From Crocodylus rhombifer (Eukaryota; Chordata; Crocodylia; Crocodylidae): a DNA stretch of 64,000 bases. The position numbers and the translations under genes are program-made. The notes under the pieces were generated by a model that made no database searches, was not told the DNA's origin, and saw nothing but the letters and a program-made list of their open reading frames with translations. Of the stretch, positions 1 to 10,434 are shown in pieces. The number at the start of each line of letters is the position of its first letter. Position 1 is the stretch's first letter. The stretch lies in NCBI GenBank assembly GCA_038503035.1, contig JAVSML010024618.1, positions 227,895 to 291,894 on the forward strand, read 5' to 3'.

Positions 1-60
1 TGGTGGTTTTGTGTATGTGTATGCTTGTGTGTAATGATGTGCATGATGACTTGTGTGTGT
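1..60. repeat. GT-rich simple sequence
   Basis: Short runs of TGTG and GTAT alternate through the first 60 bases. The composition resembles the degenerate TG-rich stretch after the CA repeat near 49.1-49.3 kb. No coding or structural signal is visible. Confidence 0.5.
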
Positions 61-480
61 TTATATGAATGGTATGCCTGAACCTCTATGTCTAACTCAC
101 GTAATCAATAAATGCGGCACCTTGCCTTATCCGCCTCTATAAAGTCTCACTCGTGATTTGAGCAATTGGCAGTTTGTGTAACAGTATGGGCTGGGGCTAT
201 GGGGAAGGAGGAAACCCCCAGTCCTGGGCATGACCACTAAAACTTCACCCTGCCAGGGTAGGAAGGCCTGGTGGGACTGCTGGCGATGCAGCAGCCCCAT
301 AAATACCAGGACCAATGATCCCCTGGTGACAGGTGAGTAAGAGGCACCATAACTTCCAGCTAATGAATGCACACACACAGTTCCTGGCTGGGGAAAGCCC
401 AGATCTCTCGCATCTTTGACAGGCCTGAGGCTTGCTGGTTGCAGTGGAGTTAGCTTAGCTGCCTGGGATGCCAGCTTTTG
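61..480. other. Unassigned sequence
   Basis: I recognise no gene or repeat family here. An AATAAA hexamer lies near 107-113 but nothing around it supports a transcript end. Confidence 0.4.
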
Positions 481-725
481 GGTTGAAAAACCCTTTGTTA
501 TGCTGAGGAAGCACCTGTAGTTGGGGATGGAGGCGTCAGGAGTGAGGGACTGCAGTGGGAAGGAAAGAGGGGGTGTAGCACCACAGGTAAAGTTGCAGAG
601 GTACCTGGGGAGTCAGATGTCTGGCAGGTTGCAGTGTGTCAGAATGCCACTGTCTAATCTATATTGAGTCCATGAGTTTCTATACCTAGGAGGCTGATGA
701 AGTTAAATTCATAGGCCTGGCTGTG
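481..725 (-). mobile_element. Penelope-like element (PLE) 3' end, minus strand
   Basis: On the minus strand about 65 bases (720 down to 654) encode a short C-terminal segment containing THGLNID, which I recognise as the end of the PLE protein after the GIY-YIG domain. It is followed by an untranslated tail running down to about 481, with the motif 'gggtttttcaaccc' seen in PLE 3' ends. It is the inverted partner of the copy at 955-1360, with which it shares most bases. The protein is only a fragment and cannot be functional. The inverted-copy relationship is seen directly; the PLE assignment is recalled and less certain. Confidence 0.6.
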
Positions 726-1312
726 AAAAATGGTTTGTAATTTGTTCCCTCTCAGGATCAGGCCTAAAAGATTGGAGGCAGAGTGTTTTCTTGGTGAAGA
801 ATGTGCCCCCACAGGTAGTTGGGTATTGTTGTCTTTGATAGATTCTGGTGTGACGTTTGTGGGGGTACTGGAGATTGTTAGCAGATTTTGTGTTTTGAGC
901 TGTAGGCAGTTGGGTTCAGTTCTGATAATGAGGTTAGATGCTTGTTTGAATTTACATAGCATTTTCAGAGCTAGGCCTATGAACTGCACTTCATCAGCCT
1001 CCTAGGTACAGAAACTCATGGACTCAATATAGACAGTGGGATTCTGACACAATGCAACCTGCCAGACATCTGACTCCCCAGGTACCTCTGCAATTTTACC
1101 TGTGCTGCTACATCCCTCTTCTCTCCACCCCAGCCTGTCCCTCACCCCCTGATGCCTCCATTTCCATTTTCACTGACTGGCTTTCTTGCCTGCATTGCAT
1201 GTCAGGCCAGCCTCTGGCTTCTTTCTTATTCCTTCCATCCAGGACCAGAAGACAAACCAACTGCAGGAGCTTCCTCAGCCTGACAAAGGGGTTTTTCAAC
1301 CCGAAAGTTTCC
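481..1312. repeat. Large inverted repeat formed by two PLE 3' ends
   Basis: The arm at about 481-740 reads as the reverse complement of about 940-1312. The shared blocks run in the same order: the THGLNID coding segment, CTGCCAGACATCTGACTCCC, and a tail with GGTTTTTCAACCC. The right arm has about 80 extra bases before the last block. About 200 bases lie between the arms. The arrangement is head-to-head, with both coding ends pointing away from the centre. Confidence 0.8.
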
Positions 1313-1360
1313 AAAGATATATTTCTCAAACTTTTCTGGGTTTTTTTCATAATAAACATA
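955..1360 (+). mobile_element. Penelope-like element (PLE) 3' end, plus strand
   Basis: Starting near 979 the plus strand encodes YELHFISLLGTETHGLNID followed by more residues and a stop. This is the C-terminal end of a PLE protein. The rest is 3' untranslated tail with 'gacaaaggggtttttcaacc' near 1280. The upstream GIY-YIG and reverse transcriptase regions are missing. It pairs with the inverted copy at 481-725. Confidence 0.6.
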
Positions 1361-1470
1361 TAAACATAAAAGCACAAGATAAGCCATCATACACCATGAG
1401 TAACTTATATCCAACACAACATCTGTACTTCTTGCTTTCAATTCCTTTATAAAAAGAAAGACTCTGTGAT

Positions 1471-1880
1471 AGTTCGGCTAGGCTACCAGAGATGCTGCTG
1501 GTGTGACTGTGCTATTGCTGCTCATTCACTACGTTATTTTATCTGCTGCCATTTACAGAGATGGACTGGGATGAAGCTGTAGGGAAGGAGAAGTCCTCAC
1601 TGGGGTACAGTGTTGTGTTGTGCAGAGGCCCCAGCACCAGGAACAGCGCGCGTGCACACACACACACACACACACACACAGTCTCACAGTGAGGGCACAC
1701 AGTGAGTGCTAACGGACACGCACTTGAGAGGAAAGAAGGGCCTGACAGTTCAGTTTGGCTACTTTAGATGCTGCTGGTGCCACTGATGCTGAGTCACCTA
1801 CGTTATTTTTACCTGCTGCCATTTACAGTGGTGCACCGGCATGAGACTGTAGGGGAGGAGGAGCCCTCACTGGGGCACAG
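1471..1880. repeat. Direct duplication of about 135 bp, 276 bp apart
   Basis: The block starting at 1471 (agttcggctaggctac...) is repeated from 1747 (agttcagtttggctac...). Both continue through 'atgctgctggtg', 'ctgctgccatttacag' and 'cctcactggggcacagtg'-type sequence. The spacer holds a CA microsatellite. This block leads straight into the minisatellite at 1885-2530. Confidence 0.75.
1655..1680. repeat. (CA)n microsatellite
   Basis: A pure run of 13 CA units between the two copies of the 1471-1880 duplication. Confidence 0.95.
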
Positions 1881-1884
1881 TGCC

Positions 1885-2530
1885 AGGAAGGGTGCACCTG
1901 AACATACACACGGTGTTACCTACCCATGTCACAAGTTTTCCCTGCCTGCAGCCAGAGGTGCAGGGCCCCAGAACCCAGACTCCCCCACACCTATTTCCTT
2001 GACAGCTGGCAGGCTTCATGGCCACAGCAGGGCCTGGCAGTCCTGCAATAGTTTTTTTCAGCCCCCTGCACCCTAAGAGACACAAACACCCATGTCATGA
2101 GTTTTGCCTGTTAGCAGACAGAGATGCAGAGCCCCAGAACCCAGAACCCCTCTGCACCTATCTCCTTGACAGCTGGAAGGTTTTCTGGCTGCAGCAGGGC
2201 CTAGCAGGCCTGCAGTTTTCACCACCCTGTGCCTTAACACACACAATGTCACCTATGTCATGAGTTTTGCTTGTCAGAAGCTTGAGGTGCAGTTTCCCAG
2301 ACAACCCTGCACCTATCTCCTTGAACCTTTGCAGGCTTTGTGGCCTTAGAAAAAGTTATCATCCCTGCAGTTTTTACCCCACTGTGGCCTAACAGACACA
2401 TGTGACATGAGTTTTGCTTTCACAATTTTGAGGTGCAGTTTCCCGGAAACCCCTGCACCTATCATTTTGAACCGAGGCAGGCTTCATGCTCTCAGCAGAG
2501 GCTACCACTGTGGCACATTTCATCCAAATC
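1885..2530. repeat. Minisatellite, four units of 146-167 bp
   Basis: The anchor 'cacctat(t/c)tccttgacagc' and its diverged versions begin at 1988, 2155, 2310 and 2456, giving spacings of 167, 155 and 146 bp. Each unit also contains 'catgagttttgc'-like and 'aggtgcag'-like blocks in the same order. The last unit is truncated and runs into the AATC-rich sequence at 2590-2726. Confidence 0.8.
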
Positions 2531-2589
2531 AGTCAAAAATGACAGTTATAGATAATTCCTTGATTCCCTCTGATACTCTGTGGCCAAAT

Positions 2590-2726
2590 CTTCAAATCTC
2601 TCCAAATCGGCTCTGAATCTTCCGAAGCTGATTCAGCCCAATTGGATCAGAAAAGCGATCCGAATTGAACTGCTCCCATCCAAATTAGCCAAAACTGAAT
2701 CAAATAGTTCCGTATTCACACAGGCC
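2590..2726. mobile_element. hAT-type element end (GAATC-rich family)
   Basis: The segment is rich in GATTCAG/CGAATC motifs, as are the ends at 37113-37270, 57780-57938 and 59120-59272. It finishes in 'ttcacacaggccta', close to the 'ttgcacacccctac' end seen at 59260. The minisatellite just upstream may be the interior of the same element. The left end was not located. Confidence 0.45.
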
Positions 2727-2859
2727 TAATACCAAGCATTATACTAATCTCTGTAGCTTACTATCTCACACAGAAATCTGTATGCATGTCTTTGAAGAAG
2801 GGCTAATTCTAGAAATTCTGCTTTTAGTGCAAATCAGTAAGGCTAGGGACGGAAGGTAT

Positions 2860-3025
2860 ACATAAACCAGTTTATGTCTTCAGAAACTGGTTTAAACCTG
2901 TAAGAGAACAGAAGTTTAGTGCACATAAACTAGTTTCAACATGGCTGAAACTGGCTTAAGATAAACCCAGTTTAATGTAGTATCAGACTTAACTGATTTA
3001 GGTCAAACTGGTTTATGAAACTTCT
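2860..3025. repeat. Cluster of AAACTGGTTTA-like motifs
   Basis: Several variants of 'aaactggttta' and 'taaaccagttta' occur on both strands within 165 bases. The layout looks like the subterminal region of a DNA transposon. No matching terminal inverted repeat was found with confidence. Confidence 0.5.
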
Positions 3026-3079
3026 GACCCAGAAACCTTCCTTGTTCAAGTTAAACTAGAGTCCCCCAGCATCCCAGCA

Positions 3080-3240
3080 CAGGCTGTGTGTTTACTTCCT
3101 CTTCCTGCTGCCCCTGAGGTCTCTGGGATTTGCAGTCCAGACACACAGTAGTAGGAATCTGTAGGGTTGCTCATCACTTCCTCATCCTGCTTCCAGTTGC
3201 CTCTGAGATTTGTAGTCCATGATCACAGGAAGCAGCAGGC
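3080..3240. repeat. Tandem duplication with an 82-bp period
   Basis: 'cttcctcttcctgctg' at 3095 and 'cttcctcatcctgctt' at 3177 start two diverged copies. Both continue with 'cctctg', 'gatttg(c/t)agtcca' and a final 'aggaa' block. Confidence 0.65.
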
Positions 3241-3723
3241 CTCAGCAGGGTTGTTCCCTTCCATCCAGTACATGCTTTCTTCAGAGAAAGGACTATTCTT
3301 GTTCAAGCTTTTATGAATTCAATGCCATTACCTTTTCCCTGACTCATCCACTTGTCAGCCTGGCAGGCACTGCCCCCCACCCCCTCGTTCCTCATCCACG
3401 GAGACCCTTCAGCTAGTTCTGGGCCGGGGCTTAGCCACACCCCCTCTGCTCGAGCTGGGAGTGGGGAAAAGCCTTGGAGCTGGCAGGCTGGGGGGTGTGC
3501 TCTAGTGACCCCTGCCTTTGGCTTGAGCCACTGAAGGCATCTGCCTACATTTTCTGAATCAAAAAGTGAATGTCCATTTACTTGCTTGGCGGTTCAATCT
3601 CTGCAGCTTAGTCTAACCTGCAAAGGCTGAATTGATTCAGCCTCAGGCTTTTTGACTGCCTGTACTTAGCCCAAAGGGCTACATCGTCCTCAAAAAAAAA
3701 ATTTTAGCTACTAAAATTTTGTT
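3241..3723. other. Unassigned sequence
   Basis: I see no gene or recognisable repeat. The middle part (about 3360-3520) is GC-rich and the remainder is ordinary. Confidence 0.4.
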
Positions 3724-3731
3724 GCCTAAGA

Positions 3732-3957
3732 CAGCAGTTCTCAGCCTTTTGCACCTTAAGTCCCATCAACCACTTTGTCAAAAACCCTGGTCCCACTATG
3801 ATAAAAACAAACCCCCACAAAATTGCACTATTCGAGATATTTGTTGATTCATCTATCTGAAGTGCAAACAACTGATTTTTTTCAGTGAATTGAAGTCCCC
3901 ACTACACGACCTTCGAGTCGCAGCAGTGTGATATGTCCCACTGGTTGAGAACCACTC
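3732..3957. mobile_element. hAT MITE, 226 bp, with 8-bp target duplication
   Basis: The ends are imperfect terminal inverted repeats of the type CAGTGGTTCTCAACC: 'cagcagttctcagcc' on the left and 'ggttgagaaccactc' on the right. The flanks are gcctaaga (3724-3731) and atctaaga (3958-3965), matching at 6 of 8 bases. This is the pattern of a hAT insertion. No transposase is encoded, so it was mobilised in trans. Confidence 0.85.
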
Positions 3958-4268
3958 ATCTAAGACACTTTCCTTATATACCCAAGTATTGCATCCAGTG
4001 ATGCTTCAGAGAAAAGTGAAACTTCACCCTATGTGCATATGTTTGTTTGTAGTGCTACAGAGTGCTACAGGGGTACAAAGACATTCAGAACCTGAAAAGT
4101 CCCTGCGAAGATGCACTCTCTGGCCAGGGGGAATAGGAGGCTGCTCCTTTGCCATTCCCTCTGCTGAGGGCCTATGTCAGTAAGCCTGACAGGATCACAA
4201 ACCAGCTTGCCTGATCAGCTGTTGCCACTACAGCAAACAGGTGTTGGGGTGCCTCAAAGCTGCTATGA

Positions 4269-4307
4269 CAACAGCTGATTGGGTGTTCCTCACCCAATCA
4301 GCTGTTG
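4269..4307. repeat. Perfect 17-bp hairpin with a 5-base loop
   Basis: Arm CAACAGCTGATTGGGTG, loop TTCCT, then the exact reverse complement. Degenerate versions of the arm word CCAATCAGCTGTTGCC also occur near 4213 and 4751-4790. The hairpin probably belongs to a transposon subterminal region, but it is not tied to a defined end. Confidence 0.9.
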
Positions 4308-4339
4308 CCACTAGGGGAACCATCGAGGTACCTCAAGAA

Positions 4340-4709
4340 TAGAGGACAGGTCCATTTAGTACAACTGTCCCCACCACCATGAATGTCATGTGCCTCCCTA
4401 GGTTGGGGGGGCATAGCAAGCTCCTGCAGGCAGCAGTGGTGGTATCATCAGTGGGGCCATGGTGGCAGCAAGCAGGGCGCTCCTACAGGCACAGTGGTTT
4501 TGGTGGTGGGGGCAGGCCAAGTGGGGAGCTTCTGCAGGCAGCCACAGTGGTGTTGGCAGCTGGGGCGGGCCAAGCAGGGAACTCCCACGGCTAGCTGCAG
4601 CTGTGTCAGCAGTGAGGAGGTGGGAGTGGTACCAAGCGGTGAAAAATAGAGGACATAAAGGCATCCGGTTTCATATCAATAGAGGACCAGAAAACCAGAA
4701 TGTCCTCTA
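4340..4709. mobile_element. Probable hAT-type non-autonomous element, TAGAGGACA ends
   Basis: The segment begins TAGAGGACA and ends TGTCCTCTA. Two more TAGAGGAC copies lie internally near 4648 and 4680. The interior is GC-rich with repeated 'ggcaggccaa' and 'gcagtggtgg' words. Ends of this kind are common in reptile hAT derivatives. No target duplication was found, so the true ends may differ. Confidence 0.5.
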
Positions 4710-5004
4710 TAATACCAGACAAATGGCCATCCTAGTTGCCACCCTTCAGCCCAATCAGCTATTGCTCATGTAGTAGCCACCCCATTAGCTGTTGTGGCTG
4801 CGGAAGAAGAACACATGGCTGTGACAGCTGAAGCAGTGAAGAGACCTGCAGCCCTGCTCCCTGCATGTTGTCATGGAGCCAACTGTTCTCTCTCCCTCCC
4901 CCATGGCAGAGGGGTGCGAGAGCCAAGTACTCAGGGATGCTGCAGGTACAAGAGATCTCCTGTTGTGCTCCATGGATCTGTCCAAAACCTGCATGTGGCG
5001 CTAT

Positions 5005-5160
5005 AAAATGCAGTGCTACAAAGAAGTTCCTGTCCGAAACAGGAACTCTCTTGTGGGAGATCCACCATCTTTGTAACACTACAAACAGAGTGATCCTATG
5101 GACACAGGCTTTTTGTAGTGCAATCAGGGCATTATGTGGCATTAAAAAGTAGCATGTGTA
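5005..5160. repeat. TTTGTAGTGCTACAAA-type repeat
   Basis: 'gcagtgctacaaag', 'ttgtaacactacaaac' and 'tttttgtagtgc' form partly palindromic words. Related words occur at 4047-4070 and in 34430-34600. The family is not known to me; it looks like transposon-end sequence. Confidence 0.4.
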
Positions 5161-5164
5161 AAAA

Positions 5165-6820
5165 CATCAAAATGCACACAGCCAGCCATACAGCACTCTA
5201 TGATGAGGACAATATGGAAAAAAGGGAGACGAGGGCTCACAACCCTTTTTTCTTCACGCCTGGCCACAAATGCTGCTCTCATTGTTGAAAAAAATCTTAG
5301 CAAGCATTCTACTTTAACAAGTGTGCATTATTAATTGCATATGGACATGTTAAAAGCTACTTTACATAAGGCATACTAGCTAAGAAAACCCTCCATCAAA
5401 TCATAAGGTTTAAAATTTTTTTTTAAAGAGTTCAAATGATTTGAAACCTGAATGCTAAAGACCTGGTTAATGAAACAGTTTACCAACCTTACTACTATGT
5501 GTACAGTACAATATGCCTTTTCAGTAACCTCCTTCCTAACTTAGAATAGTAGCCAGGTAACTCAGACCTTGATTTATTTTGAGGATAAATATTAAAAAAC
5601 AATTATTTGCACTTGGTTTAACTGAAAAACCAAGTTGTGTCTTTGAACCAATGAATTCAATCAAGTATATCTGACACACGAAACAGTCATTAGCAGAGCA
5701 TAGTGTAGCTGCAAAGCTGCTTTACAGAACAGATTTCATGTAATTTAACTGCTTGCAAAATCCAGCGAAGAGTCTTTTTTCTCCTAAGTGAAGTTGTTTT
5801 GTATGTGATTTAATGCTTACGGCCTGCAGTGAGATCTGCAGCTGGAAAACCCAAACAGCTTTATGTTTTAGGGAACAGTGCAAGCTGAATGTCCAGGTAC
5901 ATGATACTGAAAGGATAAAATAAGAATGAAAAGGAAGACAGATGAAAAGAATACAAGGAAGTCACAATTAGCTTATAATAGTATGGACAAGTATTTTTCA
6001 GTAATTCTGCAAACTGTGATGACTCACTTTGCGTTCTGCTCAATAAGGTTTCTGGCCTCAGTCTATTTTTTCTTTTATTATATCAATTTTTTAAACAACA
6101 CAAATCATTTAGGGAAAGGCCTGATTTTAACTTACAGGAAGAAGGACATCTTGATTAGTCTGCCATATAATAATTTCTGCACTTCCTTCCCTTTCTTTTT
6201 TTGTGTCCTGAAATACATAAGGTACATTAGTGCCCTAACACCACAGTATTATTTAACGATTAAGAGGATAACCTTAACCAAGTATCTCGCTGTTTTTGAA
6301 GTGAGATAGCTAATGTTCTTTTATATAACACCTCCTTGTTTAAAACATTTTCAGTGAGTACATACAGGGAGGTATTTACACAATAGGCCAAATTCTTTTT
6401 CCATTTATACTGAGGCAATCTTCATTAATTCAGCTGGAATTTCACATGTGTAAGTGAAAGCAAATTTTGTCTCTGAATACACATACTGCGATAGAAAGAG
6501 CATTTCAGGCCATTAGAGAACAGTGGGCATAAATAAAAATTGAAAAGGGCTTAAAGAAAGAAAACAAGGTTTCTGAACCACAAAACTATTTCATACTTTG
6601 TCAAAAAAAAAAAATGAATCAAATGTTACTCAGAAACAGTTAACTAAATGTTGGCCTTCTCCTTCCCAAGTCCTTCAAAATTGGAGCTACTCTATTATTT
6701 TCTAATAGTTATAATTTTTCTTAAGGTGACAGATGAGGGGAGCAACATTCTAGCTGAAAGATAGCAACATTTGATACACATACTTTAAAACACACATGCA
6801 TACAAGCACTATATACGTGT
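5165..6820. other. AT-rich unique-looking sequence
   Basis: I see no repeat family, gene or regulatory signal. A 127-codon open frame at 5926-6309 encodes a low-complexity, aromatic-rich sequence with no recognisable motif and is probably chance. Confidence 0.5.
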
Positions 6821-6823
6821 GAT

Positions 6824-7050
6824 ATGGGACTGTTCAGCCTAGAAAAGAGAAGACTTTGGGGGGATTTGGTAGCAGCTTACAAATATATCAGTGGGAAATA
6901 TATAAATATATATAATATATTACAAATATATAATAGGGGAAAGTATCAGGGGCTAGGAGTACAATTATTCACCAAACTGCCCACGGGACAGCCAGGAACA
7001 ATGGTCATAAACTCCTAGACAAAGGTTTCAGACTAGATATAAGGCAAAAT
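6824..7050 (+). mobile_element. CR1 fragment, C-terminal coding part
   Basis: The translation contains GLFSLEKRRLWGDLVAAYKY, the conserved C-terminal part of CR1 ORF2 downstream of the reverse transcriptase. An AT-rich microsatellite (about 6893-6945) has expanded in place of part of the coding region. The frame then returns with a TGQPGTMVINS segment. Both the 5' part and the 3' tail are missing. Confidence 0.85.
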
Positions 7051-7055
7051 GACAG

Positions 7056-7519
7056 CCCTAAACTTCTGTAAATGTGTATGTATATACACGCACTCATGCA
7101 TACATGCACAAGTATGCGCCAAGGTTTTCCTAAGCACCTAATGGTCCCCCCCCAAATGAGGTCACATGGGGGAGAAGTAGGGGAGACAAAGGCTAGGCAG
7201 AATTCCCAGCATATTCTTAAATAATTAAATGAATGAATAATTAAACTGTGAAGATGGTATAAAGCACAATAACTGTTACATTTCGAAATTATGGCTGCAC
7301 AGACACAAAGATAATGCTATGAAATGTTGTTTGAAAGCTTTTTCTGCATCTCCCCTAGCCCATTTGTACTTAGCAAGTTCTTCACAAAAAGCAATGGTCT
7401 ACCCTTTCTTCATAGATAGTTGCAGGAGAGAGCTCAAGCAGGAATAAGCAACAGTGTGGTACTTTGATGGCCAAAAGGTTCCCTCCATTTCTCCCACCAA
7501 ATTTAAAAATGTATACACA
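7056..7519. other. Unassigned sequence
   Basis: AT-rich, with no gene or repeat that I can identify. Confidence 0.4.
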
Positions 7520-9045
7520 TGAAAACCCATATTTCCAAGTGCCCATATGCTAGGAGGGCAATACAGCAGTGCACAGGCAATCTAGAAAGTTTTTGGAGGG
7601 TGTTGAAGACAACTTCCTGGTGGAAGTGTTGGAGAGAGCAACTAGGGGCCATGCTCTTCTTGACCTGCTGCTCACAAACAGGGAAGAATTGGTGGGGAAT
7701 GTAGACATGGCTGGCAATTTGGCCAGCAGTGACCACAAGATGGAGTTCAGGATCCTGACAAAAGGAAAAAAGGAGAACAGCGGAGTATGGATCCTGGACT
7801 TCAGAAAAGTAGTCAGGGAACTGAAGGGCAAGATTCCCTGGAAGGCCAATCTGACGGAGAAAAGAGTCCAGGACAGCTTTTAAAGAAACCTTACCGAGGG
7901 CACAGGAACAAACCATCCTGATGTGCAGGAAGAATAACAAATATGGAAGGCAATCAGCTTGGCTTAGCAGAGAACTCTTCAGTGAAATTAAATACAACAG
8001 GGAAGCTTACAAGAAGTGGAACCTTGAACAAATGACTAGGGAGGAATACAAGAATATTGCTTAGGTATGCATGGATGACATCAGGAAGGTCAAAGCATGC
8101 CAGGAGTTGCAGTCAGCAAGAGTCATGAGGGGTAACAAAAAGGGTTTCTACTAGCATGTTAGCAACAAAAGGAAGGTCAGGGAAAGCGTGGGGCCCTTAC
8201 TGAATGTGGAAGGCAACCCAGTGACAGATGAGGAGGAAAAGGCTGAAGTACTCAAAGCATTTTTTAGCTCGGTCTTCACAAGTAAGATCAGTCCACAGAC
8301 TGTTGCACTGGGCATCACAGTTTGGGAGAAGGTGAGCAGCCCTCAGTGGTGAAAGAACAGGTTAGGGACTGTTTAGAAAAGCTGGATGTATACAAGTCCA
8401 TGGACTATCTGGTAGCAGCAGGGGGCACAACTCCACGCTACCACCCCCACTGCTGCCAGCTTACTGGGTTACATTGGTCAGAGGGCTGCCAGCAGATCAA
8501 GGGAAGTGATTTATTCCCCTCTAGTCAGGACTGGTGAGGCCACTTCCGAAGTACTGTGTTCAGTTTTGGGCCCCCCAATATAGAAAGGATGTGGACAAAT
8601 TGGAGAGAGCCCAGCAGAGGGCAATGAAAATGGTGAGGGGACTGAGGATAGGCTGAGGGAATGGGGCTTATTCAGTCTAGAGAAAAGGAGATTGAGATGA
8701 AACTTAATAGCAGTCTTCAACTACCTAAAGGAGGGTTTTGAAAGAGGATGGAGCAAAACTACTCAACGGTGGCAGATGACAAAACAAGAAGCAATGGTCT
8801 CAAGTTGCAGCAAGGGAAGTTTAGGTTAGATATTAGAAAGAACTTTCTCATTAGGAGGGTAGTAAAAAACTGGAACAAGTTACCCAGGGAGCTTGTGGAC
8901 TCTCCATCCTTGGAGGTTTTTAAGATCCAGCTAGACAAAGCCTTGGCTGCGATGATCTAGTTGGGGATGGTCCTGCTCTGAGCAGGGTGTTGAACTATTT
9001 GACCTCCTGAGGTCCCTTTCAGTTCATCTTTTCTATGATTCTATA
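7520..9045 (+). mobile_element. CR1 retrotransposon, truncated and internally deleted
   Basis: Coding similarity starts in the endonuclease domain near its CWEG motif. The best frame, 7569-7883, includes SRKFLEGVEDNFLVEVLERA and LLDLLLTNREELVGN, followed by a SSDH-like catalytic motif damaged to SSDHK. After several frameshifts it reaches the linker before the reverse transcriptase (about 8330-8400). The sequence then jumps at about 8520 to the C-terminal region ([15 protein letters not shown]). Most of the reverse transcriptase is therefore gone. The 3' end is intact, finishing in TTCTATGATTCTATA at about 9035. Confidence 0.9.
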
Positions 9046-9072
9046 TACTATCATAGATCACTTCTGATAAGC

Positions 9073-9256
9073 CAGTGGTCTTCATCCTGTAGTCTTTAGA
9101 TCCTTGGGGTCTGCAGATTCTATCTAAGGGGTCCACAAAAGATGACTACAATTAGTTAAAAGTATGTGAATATTCACACTTACCATTTGAAGGGGTCCAT
9201 ACCTCCATTCAATTTTTTTTAGAAATCCACAAATGAGAAAAGGCTGAAAACCACTG
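9073..9256. mobile_element. hAT MITE, 184 bp
   Basis: The ends are CAGTGGTCTTCATCC and GGCTGAAAACCACTG, imperfect inverted repeats of the same type as the 3732-3957 MITE. The flanks tgataagc (9065-9072) and ggataagt (9257-9264) share 6 of 8 bases. It inserted just beyond the end of the CR1 at 7520-9045. No coding capacity. Confidence 0.85.
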
Positions 9257-9264
9257 GGATAAGT

Positions 9265-9745
9265 TAAAGGGTAAACCCCCAGAAAAGGACCCTTGCTATA
9301 TTAATGAAATTTGGTTTATTCCTGATGTAGCAGTTGCAGGGTAAGGGCAACTCTTGACTCTGCATATGTGACACAAATAGAACATTTCAACATTGTTCCT
9401 TTGTGTGCATTATTGATTAGTTCATTTTTAGGTATAATTCAGGCTGTTGGTTTTAACTTATGACTTAGGTAATAACTACTGCTAACTGGGTATCTTTCTT
9501 TGTACCTTTCTTCAGTGGTTTGAATTTCTTAAATGTCTGGAACTAGAACTAGCCAGTTCCTTGATTTGAAAGGCCCAGACTGGAGACAGGAGGATCAGTG
9601 GAAGGTCTTATTTTTCCTCTGGATTGAGGAGAGCAATTCAAACCACCCTATACAAGTGGTTGTTTAATCTATTCCTAAAACTAAACAAAACACACCTGAT
9701 TCATAACTAGAAGGCATATTGCTCAAACACACCAAGAGCACCTTA
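9265..9745. other. Unassigned sequence
   Basis: No gene or repeat recognised. Confidence 0.4.
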
Positions 9746-9749
9746 ACCT

Positions 9750-10270
9750 TCTACAAGTAAAGCAATGAGGTAATCGTCAATGTCCTGATGTGGCAAGGTT
9801 GTTAAAATACATTCAAAGGGAAGAGGGTCATGCCCCGGCTACAGAAGGTGGCAAAAACCCTCACAGTCCATGCCAGTCCGATGGGGTAAAATTTCTTGCT
9901 AATCCTAAATGTAATCGTGAGCAGACAGGCAAGACCTTTTAATCAGGATCCTCATGATTCTTTTAGTGTCTGCAGAAGCATTGGTAGACCTCAGTAAAAC
10001 ATCCACAGCCTTGGCTGCAGCCAACACCCAATTCTCCTGTGAACCACTGGGGGAAAAACCTAGACGTGTAGCAACAGGAAGAGAAAAAAGTTCCTTCACA
10101 AATCCACATGGCCCAGAAGCATAAAAAAAATTCAAACAACTTCCACTCAACTTAGCAAACATGGGACAGCAAACAGCTCCACACATCACACTTCCTAGAT
10201 GGAGCCAGAACCCCCCTTACTTGTCATCCTATCCCCTCCATAAACATAGCTCAACTCATTTAACCTTCTT
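9750..10270 (-). mobile_element. CR1-related 3' untranslated region
   Basis: It aligns by eye with 18240-18470, sharing 'gggaagagggtc', 'gtttttaccaatctgacc'-like and 'atcct...gagcagacaggcaag'-like blocks in the same order. I recall this as the long 3' region of a sauropsid CR1 subfamily, read on the minus strand. No coding region is left. The 94-codon minus-strand frame inside it (9905-10189) has no known motif. Confidence 0.6.
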
Positions 10271-10371
10271 TTGTAAATAAGCCAGTTGTGGAGCACTGCT
10301 TCATTCTCCTGCTGCAAAGCAAGGTCCTCGCCAATATCCATTGCTCTGGGTTGCAGAGTTCTTCTCATTCA

Positions 10372-10430
10372 GGGGTTGGACTCGATACCCTCTGAAGGTC
10401 CCTTCTAGCCCTATGTTTTTCTTTGTTATG
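10372..10430 (+). mobile_element. CR1 3' tail fragment
   Basis: The text 'ggggttggactcgatacc' followed by 'tgaaggtcccttctagccc' is the conserved 3' end of CR1. Only about 60 bases remain. Confidence 0.85.
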
Positions 10431-10434
10431 TCAG

